The notes under the pieces are model-generated. The model did no database searches. It saw nothing but the letters and a program-made list of their open reading frames with translations, and was not told where the DNA came from. Position numbers and translations under genes: made by a program. Positions 1-5,362 of a stretch of DNA of 5,374 bases are shown here, piece after piece; position 1 is the stretch's first letter; the number at the start of each line of letters is the position of its first letter. This DNA is from CAZPYT01 sp964590955 (lineage in GTDB: Bacteria > Patescibacteriota > WWE3 > UBA101185 > UBA10185). The stretch is taken from the NCBI GenBank assembly GCA_964590955.1, contig CAZPYT010000037.1:1-5374 (forward strand). Direction: 5' to 3'.

Positions 1-52
1 AGTCGTAACAAGGTAGCCGTAGGGGAATCTGCGGCTGGATCACCTCCTTTCT
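1..52 (+). rRNA. rrs: 16S ribosomal RNA, 3' end (partial)
   Basis: This is the conserved 3' terminus of small-subunit rRNA. It contains the GTCGTAACAAGGTAGCCGT block, the helix 45 stem (CCGTAGG paired with TCTGCGG) closed by the GGAA loop at 24-27 that KsgA dimethylates in bacteria, and the tail GGATCACCTCCTTT carrying the CCTCC anti-Shine-Dalgarno. Most of the gene lies upstream of the window. The exact mature end (about 50-52) cannot be fixed by eye. The intact anti-SD shows that SD-led initiation is available, which matters because several genes here appear not to use it. Confidence 0.97.
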
Positions 53-209
53 AAAGAGAATTTATTCTTTTTGAATCCTGACACGCGGTATTAGAGTTTT
101 TCATGTAAAAATTCTTATGCCAACGTAGGATCATAGGAGAAAGCATTTTTGATTGGTAGAACTTGACTGCGCTTCGCGTAAGTAAGACTGCTAAAAAATA
201 AAGTGCTCG

Positions 210-237
210 TTGTACTTCAGTAGCGCTAAGGTATAAC
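210..237 (+). promoter_or_regulatory. Possible sigma70-type promoter inside the spacer
   Basis: TTGTAC (210-215) and TATAAC (232-237) are separated by 16 bases and match five of six -10 positions and four of six -35 positions. Transcription would start near 244, just before two perfect hairpins, and run toward the Nudix gene about 225 bases away. It could supply Nudix mRNA or a small structured RNA. In AT-rich DNA such matches occur by chance. Confidence 0.3.
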
Positions 238-244
238 GGAATAG

Positions 245-267
245 ACTATATATCTCACATATATGGT
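245..267 (+). repeat. Inverted repeat / RNA hairpin
   Basis: Bases 245-253 pair with 259-267 (nine pairs, one G-U, mostly the ATATAT/ATATAT core) around the five-base loop CTCAC. It begins where the candidate promoter at 210-237 would start transcription. No T tract follows, so it is not a terminator. Confidence 0.5.
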
Positions 268-277
268 TCGCGCAGGT

Positions 278-303
278 TTTATGAGTGAGCCTAAACTCAT
301 AAA
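278..303 (+). repeat. Inverted repeat / RNA hairpin
   Basis: TTTATGAGT (278-286) pairs perfectly with ACTCATAAA (295-303) around an eight-base loop. A T-rich stretch follows only after several bases (311-317), so termination is doubtful. A role in pre-rRNA structure or as part of a small RNA is possible. Confidence 0.5.
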
Positions 304-469
304 TTGATCATTCTTTTTGCCTTTTGGATTTTGAAAATTGTTAGCTTATTTTACTTGCATAGGATTGATATTCGTAGCATCTATGCCCAAATTCGTGCAT
401 GAGCACTACCTTAGCAGGTAAAAAAAAGTAGAGTTTTCTTAGTCTTAGTTCAGCTTTGCAACTTTTAAA

Positions 470-901
470 ATGGATACACAGCAGAAAGTAAAACAATATA
501 AAAACGTTGCCGTTGCATTGGTAAGAGATGAAGATGGTAATATTTTACTTACTAAACCTTTAAATTTAACTAAGCCCGCAAAAACGCAAATTTCTACAGA
601 CGACCATTGGGAATTTCCTACAAACGAAATAATACCCGGAGCCACTTATACAGAAACATTTGTTTCAGAAGTTCTCGAAAAAACCGGATGTATTATTGAG
701 GCTATGTCACTTATAGCATCTGAAAAGCAGCATACCCAAGCGATTCAATTTGAATATGTAGAATGCAAAGTCGTTTGTCGTGATTCTTCTGTAAAAATGA
801 AGAAAACATCCACAACTCATAAGTGGGTACACCCTACAAAGATAAAAACTCTCTATAAGAAAAAGATTCACCGAGATCTGATTGAATTTTTAGGTTTGTA
901 A
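470..901 (+). CDS. Nudix-fold protein with degenerate Nudix box
   Basis: The 143-residue protein has the layout of small MutT-like Nudix proteins: an N-terminal strand and turn (NVAVALVRDEDGNILLTKP, residues 12-30), the WEFP motif at 47-50 leading into the Nudix helix, and a C-terminal KWVHPTKI (118-125) matching the usual Trp-containing strand before the last helix. Family members hydrolyse nucleoside diphosphates linked to another group, using Mg bound by the REUXEE glutamates of GX5EX7REUXEEXGU. Here the box reads N52-x5-A58-x7-S66-E67-V-L-E70-K71-T-G73. The first Gly, the Glu after x5, the Arg and the last Glu are replaced; only E67, E70 and G73 remain. Hydrolase activity is therefore uncertain, and a ligand-binding or altered-substrate role is possible. 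ATG at 470 is the only plausible start, because an in-frame stop lies just upstream and the fold begins soon after. It has no Shine-Dalgarno and no adjacent -10, so its mRNA may come from rRNA read-through or the promoter near 210. Confidence 0.8.
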   Translation: MDTQQKVKQYKNVAVALVRDEDGNILLTKPLNLTKPAKTQISTDDHWEFPTNEIIPGATYTETFVSEVLEKTGCIIEAMSLIASEKQHTQAIQFEYVECKVVCRDSSVKMKKTSTTHKWVHPTKIKTLYKKKIHRDLIEFLGL

Positions 902-922
902 ATTAATACCAATTATAAGTAA

Positions 923-951
923 GGGGTAAGCCTTTTAATTAAACCTACCCC
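923..951. terminator. Hairpin between convergent genes, possible bidirectional terminator
   Basis: GGGGTA (923-928) pairs with TACCCC (946-951) around an AT-rich interior that contains the palindrome TTTAATTAAA. It sits between the Nudix stop (901) and the protease stop (958-960, other strand). T-rich flanks follow on the + side (ATTTGTTT) and less clearly on the - side, so it could end both transcripts. The stem is short. Confidence 0.5.
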
Positions 952-957
952 ATTTGT

Positions 958-1557
958 TTACGCTAATGCAATTCTACCCATCACAATTAACCACAGTGTT
1001 GCATTTGACACCAGGTGCACAAGAATACTTGAGAACAATCCGTTTTTTTCAACAAGATACCAAAGTAAAAATCCGCTTATTGTCGGAACTAGCACAAGAA
1101 CGACAGAAGCTAGATTTATGTATTCAAAATTTATTAAATGCAATAAACCAAATACAAGCGAATACACAACTCCGGTAATCCATGAAATTTTTTTTGAATG
1201 CAGATCGTTTTTTCTTCTGATTCGATATGCATATGATAGAAGCCACGGAACAATCCTAAACGGCAGTTCCTCTCTAAATACTGCAAATGTGTACGTTAAC
1301 ACCATTCCCCTTAGGGTAGCTTGATATGTACCTTGAGGTGCCAAATACCCTGTATTGCTCCCGGCAAGTAGCAAAGCAAAGCTAACTGTAGCTGCAAAAT
1401 CGAGCAGATATACGTCTGTTACCCTTTTATCCAGCTTAAGGAGTGTTAATTGTGGACTTCTCCATTTTGCCGGATTCATATAGTAAGTCCAAATATCTTT
1501 GATGGTTTTCCATCTCGTTAACACCATGATTAAGACCAGTACTAATAGCGGCTTCAT
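958..1557 (-). CDS. CPBP family intramembrane metalloprotease (CAAX/Abi type)
   Basis: This 199-residue, strongly hydrophobic protein carries all three CPBP (Rce1-like, PF02517) motifs: EExxxR at E96-E97-L-P-F-R101, FxxxH at F136-H140 and HxxxN at H181-N185. The glutamate and histidines form the active site of this glutamate-dependent intramembrane protease family. Membrane segments are visible at about 1-15, 50-66, 85-95, 125-142, 146-167 and 175-197. Members are small for the family but include prenyl-protein endopeptidases, bacteriocin-processing or immunity proteins and regulators; the substrate cannot be read here. Neither a bacteriocin-like ORF nor a CAAX-ending protein was seen in the window. 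The start is well supported by an AAAGGAG ribosome site seven bases upstream. It is divergent from the glycosyltransferase gene and convergent with the Nudix gene, so it is a single-gene unit. Confidence 0.9.
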   Translation of the reverse strand: MKPLLVLVLIMVLTRWKTIKDIWTYYMNPAKWRSPQLTLLKLDKRVTDVYLLDFAATVSFALLLAGSNTGYLAPQGTYQATLRGMVLTYTFAVFREELPFRIVPWLLSYAYRIRRKNDLHSKKISWITGVVYSLVFGLLHLINFEYINLASVVLVLVPTISGFLLWYLVEKNGLFSSILVHLVSNATLWLIVMGRIALA

Positions 1558-1564
1558 CTAGTTG

Positions 1565-1571
1565 CTCCTTT
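1565..1571 (-). promoter_or_regulatory. Ribosome binding site of the CPBP protease
   Basis: AAAGGAG on the minus strand lies seven bases before the ATG and pairs with the CCTCCTTT tail of the 16S at the start of the window. It is notable because most other genes here lack such a site. Confidence 0.8.
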
Positions 1572-1595
1572 CACCCAATATGTATAGTTGCAAAA

Positions 1596-1601
1596 ATTAT
1601 A
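1596..1601 (-). promoter_or_regulatory. -10 element (TATAAT) for the CPBP protease
   Basis: A perfect TATAAT on the minus strand would give a start near 1589 and a leader of about 32 bases that includes the ribosome site. No good -35 was seen at 16-18 bases; the equivalent position reads AATAAG. Confidence 0.5.
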
Positions 1602-1628
1602 CTACTTTATAGTCGGAACTTATTCTTT

Positions 1629-1634
1629 TATCAT
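1629..1634 (+). promoter_or_regulatory. -10 element (TATCAT) for a leaderless glycosyltransferase mRNA
   Basis: TATCAT ends six bases before the ATG at 1641, so transcription would start at or next to the start codon. A weak -35 (TTTATA, 1606-1611) lies 17 bases upstream. The same spacing recurs at three other genes in the window. The six spacer bases themselves contain an ATG (1635) that would add only Met-His. Confidence 0.5.
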
Positions 1635-1640
1635 ATGCAT

Positions 1641-2825
1641 ATGAAGAAATTGCTTCAGTTTATGCTTTTGTCTTTCTCAATACTTTTTATTCGTTATCTT
1701 TTTTCAGTTATAGTGGTTTATTTATTTCCGGTTTATGTCTTTACCAACGATGCGCGTATTATTAACGATTCGCCTCAGGTTGTAGGAGATCTACCCGTCA
1801 CTGATATGGGTTCCTTTTGGAATAAACATCAGGCGAAATATAATGTTAATGTAGCTGTTAATGGTTATGTTGATGGAGACCCTGTGTATCCCGGCTATCC
1901 CTTGTTTTTGAGGTTGCTTCTGAAGCTGTTTCCCGTATTTTCGAATATTAATCATGTATACGTACTTGCTTCTGTTATTTCCACAATATTTTTTGGCTAT
2001 GCACTTTATTATCTGGATAAACTACTGGAGCAGCTTTTTTTATTTGACGATAAGAAATATTTAGTCATGCTGTTTCTCATTGTTTTTCCGGGCAGCATCT
2101 TTTTTCATTTACCTTACTCTGAGTCACTGTTCTTATTTCTTACAGTATTTGCTTTTCACCTACTTTTTATTAAAAACTATAACAGTGCATTCTTATTAGT
2201 GGTTTTTGCTGTATCTACGAAATTGGTAGGAATTTTATTGTTAGTTCCGTTTATATATTATTTCTATGTTTGCGAAAGATTTAACAAGAAGATAAAGGTG
2301 GCGCCAACCGCAACATTTTATGTTGCTATGACTTTATTGCCCCTTTTGATCTATTATTTCACTTTATATGAGAATACAAGAAACGTTTTAAGTGTATTTA
2401 CTACGCATGTTGGATCATGGAAATTTATGTATTTACCCTTCGCATATTTTTTTGATTATTTTCAACAATTTTGTTTTACCATTAATCCTGCGTATATAAT
2501 GAATTTTGTCTTTATGGTTGCACTTTTGATTTTTGTTATATATACATCTGTGAAATTATTTTTACTTTTCGAGTTTAGAAGTTTGGAACAAACCACAATG
2601 TTTATATATTTTATATTGTACTTTTTCTTGCTAAGTGCCTTCTCAGGAGGAAGTAACATTTTCAGATATGCTGCCTTATGTCTGCCAATGTTTTTATTTC
2701 CGGCAATTGCTACGAATATGTACGTAAGATCTAATAAATATCTTGCTTTTGCATTCACACTTCTCATTATTCAAACACTGTTTTTTGTGATTTATGTAAC
2801 TGGGATTTTTGCGTATGTGAATTAA
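1641..2825 (+). CDS. PIG-V-like GT-C membrane glycosyltransferase
   Basis: The 394-residue protein has roughly ten hydrophobic segments, starting with a signal-anchor-like helix (MKKLLQFMLLSFSILFIRYL) and a first extracytoplasmic loop with Asp55 and Trp60. It then shows YPGYPLFLRLL (from 83), resembling the FPlyPllIR stretch of the family, and FPGSIFFHLPYSESLF (149-164), which closely matches the PIG-V/mannosyltransferase signature (PF04188). A late SGGSNIFRYA (to about 344) fits the conserved S..R region. Such enzymes use polyprenyl-phosphate sugars to add a sugar, often mannose, to a lipid or protein acceptor on the outer face of the membrane. The exact donor and acceptor here are unknown. 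I prefer ATG 1641 to ATG 1635 because of the -10 spacing and the natural MKK start. It overlaps the next, convergent gene by four bases. Confidence 0.82.
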   Translation: MKKLLQFMLLSFSILFIRYLFSVIVVYLFPVYVFTNDARIINDSPQVVGDLPVTDMGSFWNKHQAKYNVNVAVNGYVDGDPVYPGYPLFLRLLLKLFPVFSNINHVYVLASVISTIFFGYALYYLDKLLEQLFLFDDKKYLVMLFLIVFPGSIFFHLPYSESLFLFLTVFAFHLLFIKNYNSAFLLVVFAVSTKLVGILLLVPFIYYFYVCERFNKKIKVAPTATFYVAMTLLPLLIYYFTLYENTRNVLSVFTTHVGSWKFMYLPFAYFFDYFQQFCFTINPAYIMNFVFMVALLIFVIYTSVKLFLLFEFRSLEQTTMFIYFILYFFLLSAFSGGSNIFRYAALCLPMFLFPAIATNMYVRSNKYLAFAFTLLIIQTLFFVIYVTGIFAYVN

Positions 2826-3619
2826 AAATGTACTCTAGTATATTTGTCTAATCCGAAATTTTTATTCCAACTTTGATCTATACCAAAAGCAATTGAAAAA
2901 GGTAGAAATTCATTAGTAAAATAATGAGGATTTAGTGGGTATTTATTCAGAAAGTCATACATTTCTTTATAACCTTTTTTCAGTTTTAATATATTTTCTT
3001 CATCAGAAAGGTCGAATGAAATATTATGCTTTCCGAAATAATACAAATATATGACTAATGCAAAAAACATCGCTACAAAGCCAAATATCATTACTGCAAA
3101 TATAGAAGTATTTGAATCGTTAACTAGCATAAATAAACTAAAAAGAAAATACAATAGCATGCCAATGAGAGGAATAGTTTGTTTACCGCGTTCTTTTTTT
3201 GATTTTGGAATGCTTTCGAGAACTAATTTCGAATTATTTCCAACTTGCACACTGAATTTTCTGTTATGTGCTTTTAAATTAGAAAATTTTTCAAATACAT
3301 AGTTCATTGCGAATTTGAAATCTGAAGATTTAATTTTATTGCCAATGTTTATTGTTTTTATTTCATTTTTTTCTGTGAACAGTTCTCTTACAAAAATTTC
3401 GTCAAATTTTGTTGGAAGAGTTTTACTATTTTTTTTTATTGCAATTAATTCTGAATTTAAGTTATTTTCTTTAAATATTGGTACTAGATAGTTTCCTTTA
3501 AACAAGTAGAAGATTGTAGCTAACAAATCGAGTTCTGATATTTCGCCATCATGTAAATATCCCGCAAAGCATGGATGATTAAGTTTGCAAAACTCACGTG
3601 CAGATTGTAGCGTTATCAT
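2822..3619 (-). CDS. DUF2207/YciQ C-terminal-like membrane protein
   Basis: The 265-residue protein matches by eye the C-terminal half of DUF2207 (YciQ-like) predicted membrane proteins. It has a GYLHDGEISELDLLATIFYL segment (20-39), followed by KGNYL, which resembles the family's G.v..rDltAtLldLa..Gyl helix-turn-helix-like module. Two adjacent membrane helices follow at about 148-166 and 172-195, and the end NEFLPFSIAFGIDQSWNKNFG (236-256) resembles the family's yLPYAiAlGve..W...F. The N-terminal signal peptide, large outside beta domain and first helix of full-length DUF2207 proteins are absent, so both soluble parts probably face the cytoplasm. Function is unknown for the family. It starts at ATG 3619, six bases after a perfect TATAAT. 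Base composition is AT-rich and lysine-rich like the neighbouring kinase gene. I am fairly sure of the gene and moderately sure of the family. Confidence 0.72.
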   Translation of the reverse strand: MITLQSAREFCKLNHPCFAGYLHDGEISELDLLATIFYLFKGNYLVPIFKENNLNSELIAIKKNSKTLPTKFDEIFVRELFTEKNEIKTINIGNKIKSSDFKFAMNYVFEKFSNLKAHNRKFSVQVGNNSKLVLESIPKSKKERGKQTIPLIGMLLYFLFSLFMLVNDSNTSIFAVMIFGFVAMFFALVIYLYYFGKHNISFDLSDEENILKLKKGYKEMYDFLNKYPLNPHYFTNEFLPFSIAFGIDQSWNKNFGLDKYTRVHF

Positions 3620-3625
3620 AGGTTG

Positions 3626-3631
3626 ATTATA
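3626..3631 (-). promoter_or_regulatory. -10 element (TATAAT) for a leaderless DUF2207-like mRNA
   Basis: A perfect TATAAT on the minus strand is followed by CAACCT and then ATG at 3619. The expected start of transcription coincides with the start codon, and no Shine-Dalgarno is present. No recognisable -35 was found. Confidence 0.6.
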
Positions 3632-3716
3632 TATCCAATTGAAAGGTAATCATAGATTGCCTAGGGTTTTACATGGCGGACCATTTGGGATTATGTTGGA
3701 ACTAAAATGAGTCCTT

Positions 3717-4241
3717 CTAAACTATATCATGAAGTTTAGCAATGGTGTTCTGAGTGTAATCGTTTTCAATAACCAAATGTTCAAAATCAGGTATTTCAAA
3801 TTTACTAATCTTTTTTATTAGGTGCTCTCTCAAGGAACTTTCTTCTTCTTTAGATAAATTGTTACCTTTCAGCCTAGGAAATTCTCTTTTAATCGCATTT
3901 TCTATAAGTACGTTATGCTCAGATTTGATTAGTATAAACAAGATATCGGAGCCAAATTTATCAATAAACTTTTTTCTGTTTTTATTTTTACCTATTGCTG
4001 AAGCCACAACAACAGGGATTTCTTGTTCTAGAAGTTTATTAATCTTAGAAATAACAGTTGTATAAAACTCATCATAAACTTTTTGCTTTTCTTCCTCAGA
4101 AATAGAAACCCTTTCTCTGTATTCGGGTAGATAATCATCATCAGCTTCATAAAAGGTAAAGCCCTCTTGTTCTGCAAATTTTTTCCCAAGGAAAGATTTT
4201 CCTGAACTGGGGGGACCAAAAAACATATATACCTTAGGCAT
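3717..4241 (-). CDS. P-loop kinase, gluconokinase-like
   Basis: The 174-residue protein begins MPKVYMFFGPPSSGKS, with a Walker A loop at G9-P-P-S-S-G14-K15-S16. Then come an acidic EADDDYLPE (32-40) in the place where small-molecule kinases of the gluconokinase/shikimate kinase group hold the substrate and Mg, and VVVASAIGKNKNR (77-89), resembling the VVacSALK..yR of gluconokinases. The lid and base-binding parts are less clear, and the ISEEEKQKVYDEF helix (47-59) also fits the gluconokinase pattern. It most likely phosphorylates a small cytoplasmic molecule using ATP; the substrate is not certain, and an AAA_33-type kinase of other specificity is possible. The length is typical. An upstream in-frame ATG at 4256 exists, but its extra codons are the -10 hexamer itself, so I chose 4241. 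It is followed by the DUF2207-like gene on the same strand, which has its own promoter. Confidence 0.78.
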   Translation of the reverse strand: MPKVYMFFGPPSSGKSFLGKKFAEQEGFTFYEADDDYLPEYRERVSISEEEKQKVYDEFYTTVISKINKLLEQEIPVVVASAIGKNKNRKKFIDKFGSDILFILIKSEHNVLIENAIKREFPRLKGNNLSKEEESSLREHLIKKISKFEIPDFEHLVIENDYTQNTIAKLHDIV

Positions 4242-4247
4242 ATTGTG

Positions 4248-4253
4248 ATTATA
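4248..4253 (-). promoter_or_regulatory. -10 element (TATAAT) for a leaderless kinase mRNA
   Basis: The minus strand reads TATAAT, then CACAAT, then ATG at 4241. Starting translation at the upstream ATG (4256) would translate this hexamer as Tyr-Asn, which explains why the longer ORF starts MYNHNM. No clear -35 was seen. Confidence 0.6.
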
Positions 4254-4304
4254 CATTGTTCAATACTGTTGGTGGAGAGCCATATAAAAAGGTTGACTAT
4301 AGAC

Positions 4305-4326
4305 TTAATAAAGCTGATTTTATTAA
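4305..4326 (-). repeat. Hairpin in the tRNA-Ile 3' trailer
   Basis: TTAATAAA (4305-4312) pairs perfectly with TTTATTAA (4319-4326) around a six-base loop, one base beyond the tRNA's CCA end. It is AT-only and no T tract follows in the minus direction, so it is more likely a trailer structure or weak stop than a strong terminator. Confidence 0.4.
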
Positions 4327-4327
4327 T

Positions 4328-4404
<77 letters not shown>

Positions 4405-4443
4405 TCGTACACTCGACCTAAGCACTAAGTGCCCGATGATTCT

Positions 4444-4449
4444 ATCATA
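4444..4449 (-). promoter_or_regulatory. Possible -10 element for tRNA-Ile
   Basis: TATGAT on the minus strand would start transcription near 4437, giving a leader of about 33 bases before the tRNA. That leader contains the small inverted repeat GCACT-A-AGTGC (4422-4432). No convincing -35 was seen. Confidence 0.35.
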
Positions 4450-4470
4450 CTATGCAGGTGAACTCTATTG

Positions 4471-4476
4471 TATACT
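4471..4476 (+). promoter_or_regulatory. -10 element (TATACT) for a leaderless mRNA
   Basis: TATACT is followed by TTTAAT and then ATG at 4483, the same six-base spacing seen at three other genes. It lies back to back with the proposed tRNA-Ile promoter. A competing reading is initiation at TTG 4468 from AGGTGA (4456-4461), which is complementary to the 16S tail. Confidence 0.5.
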
Positions 4477-4482
4477 TTTAAT

Positions 4483-5040
4483 ATGCAAAAACGAAAGAAT
4501 GTAATCATGGTTTTGTCAATAATTGTGACTATTGTTGTATTAGGTGCAATCTATTTGTGGAAGTCAGGTATGCTCTTCAACGGAATCGGCGCCCCCGAAA
4601 AAACATTGACACAATTTGAAGCCAGAAAATTGGCAGAGCAAAATCTTAATCTTTTCGAGTCATGGAAAAACCCACAACTGGCGGAAGGTTATACGCTTTA
4701 TAATTTAGATGGAAATCCATCAGCCTATCTATTTTTGGTAACTGATTTTTATGGTAAAGGGGGATATATAACTATGAATGCATCCACTAGATTTGATGCC
4801 GTAGCTGAAACTTCCACAGACCCAAATACACCTGTAGCCCGAATGCTTACACTAAGCAAGAAGCTTATCGAGGAGACCAACTATGATTATGCGGATGTAA
4901 AGTCAGAAATGCTTTATCTTGGGGGGTTAGACTATTATGTTAAGTTTACTTTTAAAGAGGGCGCAGAAGTTAATGAAAGATATTATGATTTGGAAAGTAT
5001 GCAAGAGACCTCATCCGAAGTTCTCAAAAATAAGAATTAG
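4483..5040 (+). CDS. Single-pass membrane-anchored protein of unknown function
   Basis: The 185-residue protein has a basic N-terminus (MQKRKN), one hydrophobic helix at about 7-27 and a soluble remainder that should lie outside the cytoplasm. No lipobox cysteine is present, so it is an anchored rather than lipidated protein. The outer part starts with a helix TLTQFEARKLAEQNLNLF (41-58), then strands ending SAYLFLVTDFYGKGGYITMNA (80-100) and RFDAVAETS (103-111). This order loosely resembles the Spi/C10 propeptide inhibitor fold (helix, aYvF, GGyvivsad, ilGyS), but I would not assign it. A second helix (122-132) and a beta pair with YYVKFTFKEG (151-160) and NERYYDLE (164-171) follow. No catalytic motif is recognisable. 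The start is debatable: ATG 4483 fits leaderless initiation, while TTG 4468 has a Shine-Dalgarno-like AGGTGA and would add MYTFN. Confidence 0.75.
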   Translation: MQKRKNVIMVLSIIVTIVVLGAIYLWKSGMLFNGIGAPEKTLTQFEARKLAEQNLNLFESWKNPQLAEGYTLYNLDGNPSAYLFLVTDFYGKGGYITMNASTRFDAVAETSTDPNTPVARMLTLSKKLIEETNYDYADVKSEMLYLGGLDYYVKFTFKEGAEVNERYYDLESMQETSSEVLKNKN

Positions 5041-5060
5041 GTTTTGTAAACTTCTATTTA

Positions 5061-5089
5061 TTGACATACTGTGTTCATTTTGATAACTT
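5061..5089 (+). promoter_or_regulatory. sigma70-type promoter upstream of tRNA-Ala
   Basis: A perfect TTGACA (5061-5066) is followed after 17 bases by TAACTT (5084-5089), preceded by TGA as in an extended -10. This is the only full -35 consensus I found in the window. Transcription would start near 5096, giving a leader of about 109 bases before tRNA-Ala. It probably drives tRNA-Ala and anything linked to it downstream. Confidence 0.6.
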
Positions 5090-5162
5090 ACACACTACGG
5101 AATGGAAATGCTACTCTTCTTCTAATGAAGCTCTAGATTTCACACTAAAACTAAATAAAAAA

Positions 5163-5182
5163 ACCCTTCGAGGGTGGCTTTT
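5163..5182. terminator. Hairpin with A tract upstream and T run downstream
   Basis: ACCCT (5163-5167) pairs with AGGGT (5171-5175). On the + strand it is followed by GGCTTTT, a mediocre tail. On the minus strand it is followed directly by seven T and then ATTT, the better intrinsic terminator. It may end the upstream CDS transcript, act on the tRNA-Ala leader, or stop antisense transcription entering from the right. Confidence 0.5.
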
Positions 5183-5204
5183 GCACTTTATATTCTAAGA
5201 ACAT

Positions 5205-5281
5205 GGGCCGTTAGCTCAGCTGGTCAGAGCGCCACATTTGCAATGTGGAGGTCAGCGGTTCGATCCCGCTACGGTCCACCA
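5205..5281 (+). tRNA. tRNA-Ala(UGC)
   Basis: This is a complete cloverleaf: acceptor GGGCCGT/ACGGTCC (one G-U pair), D arm with AGCTCAGCTGGTCAGAGC, anticodon stem CCACA/TGTGG with loop TTTGCAA and anticodon TGC (5239-5241), T arm AGCGG/CCGCT with TTCGATC, discriminator A and encoded CCA. It shares the 16S orientation, as in standard spacers. Its own promoter upstream suggests that it no longer depends on the 16S transcript. Confidence 0.97.
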
Positions 5282-5302
5282 TGATAAAAGTCGAAGCGAA
5301 GC

Positions 5303-5362
5303 AAAACTTTTATTTTGACTTGAGAACTTTGTTCTCAAAGTCATAAATAAATAAAAAGTTTT
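5303..5362 (+). repeat. Long AT-rich hairpin after tRNA-Ala
   Basis: The core GACTTGAGAAC (5317-5327) pairs with 5331-5342 around a three-base loop, with one bulged A. The outer arms AAAACT (5303-5308) and AGTTTT (5357-5362), with AT-rich sequence between, can extend it irregularly to about 60 bases. No T tract follows the core. It could be a precursor-processing stem between tRNA-Ala and whatever follows. No 23S 5' sequence is recognisable before the window ends. Confidence 0.5.

Larger units (their letters stand above)
53..469 (+). other. Start of the 16S-23S spacer: structured, non-coding
   Basis: No ORF was found in this ~420-base stretch, and neither a tRNA nor the 23S start. It holds several local inverted repeats: 53-60 with 65-72 (eight pairs, one G-U, directly after 16S), an imperfect stem at 162-186, stems at 245-267 and 278-303 (listed separately), 357-362 with 381-386 (GCATAG/CTATGC), 395-398 with 403-406 (GTGC/GCAC), and 407-411 with 416-420 (TACCT/AGGTA). 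Such a run of stems fits precursor rRNA, where they guide RNase processing of the 16S 3' end. No convincing intrinsic terminator in the + direction was seen, so transcripts from the 16S promoter may continue into the Nudix gene. Confidence 0.6.

Noticed and set aside
325..345. TTTTGAAAATTG as a boxA-like antitermination site of the rRNA leader
   Set aside because: It has only loose similarity and no accompanying boxB/boxC arrangement; in AT-rich DNA this is not convincing.
954..1178. Plus-strand ORF antisense to the CPBP protease
   Set aside because: It is fully covered by the protease gene on the other strand, which carries all three family motifs and a good ribosome site. The + product has no recognisable domain.
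1588..1613. TTGCAA with TATACT or TATAGT as a + strand promoter for the glycosyltransferase
   Set aside because: The spacings of about 4 and 14 bases are wrong. TATCAT at 1629-1634 fits better with the pattern seen at other genes.
2462..2767. Minus-strand ORF inside the glycosyltransferase gene
   Set aside because: It is an antisense shadow of a well-supported membrane protein, with no start signal and no recognisable domain.
4254..4256. Upstream ATG start for the kinase
   Set aside because: The five extra codons consist of the -10 hexamer and spacer; the conserved fold starts at MPKVYMFFGPP and there is no Shine-Dalgarno for the upstream ATG.
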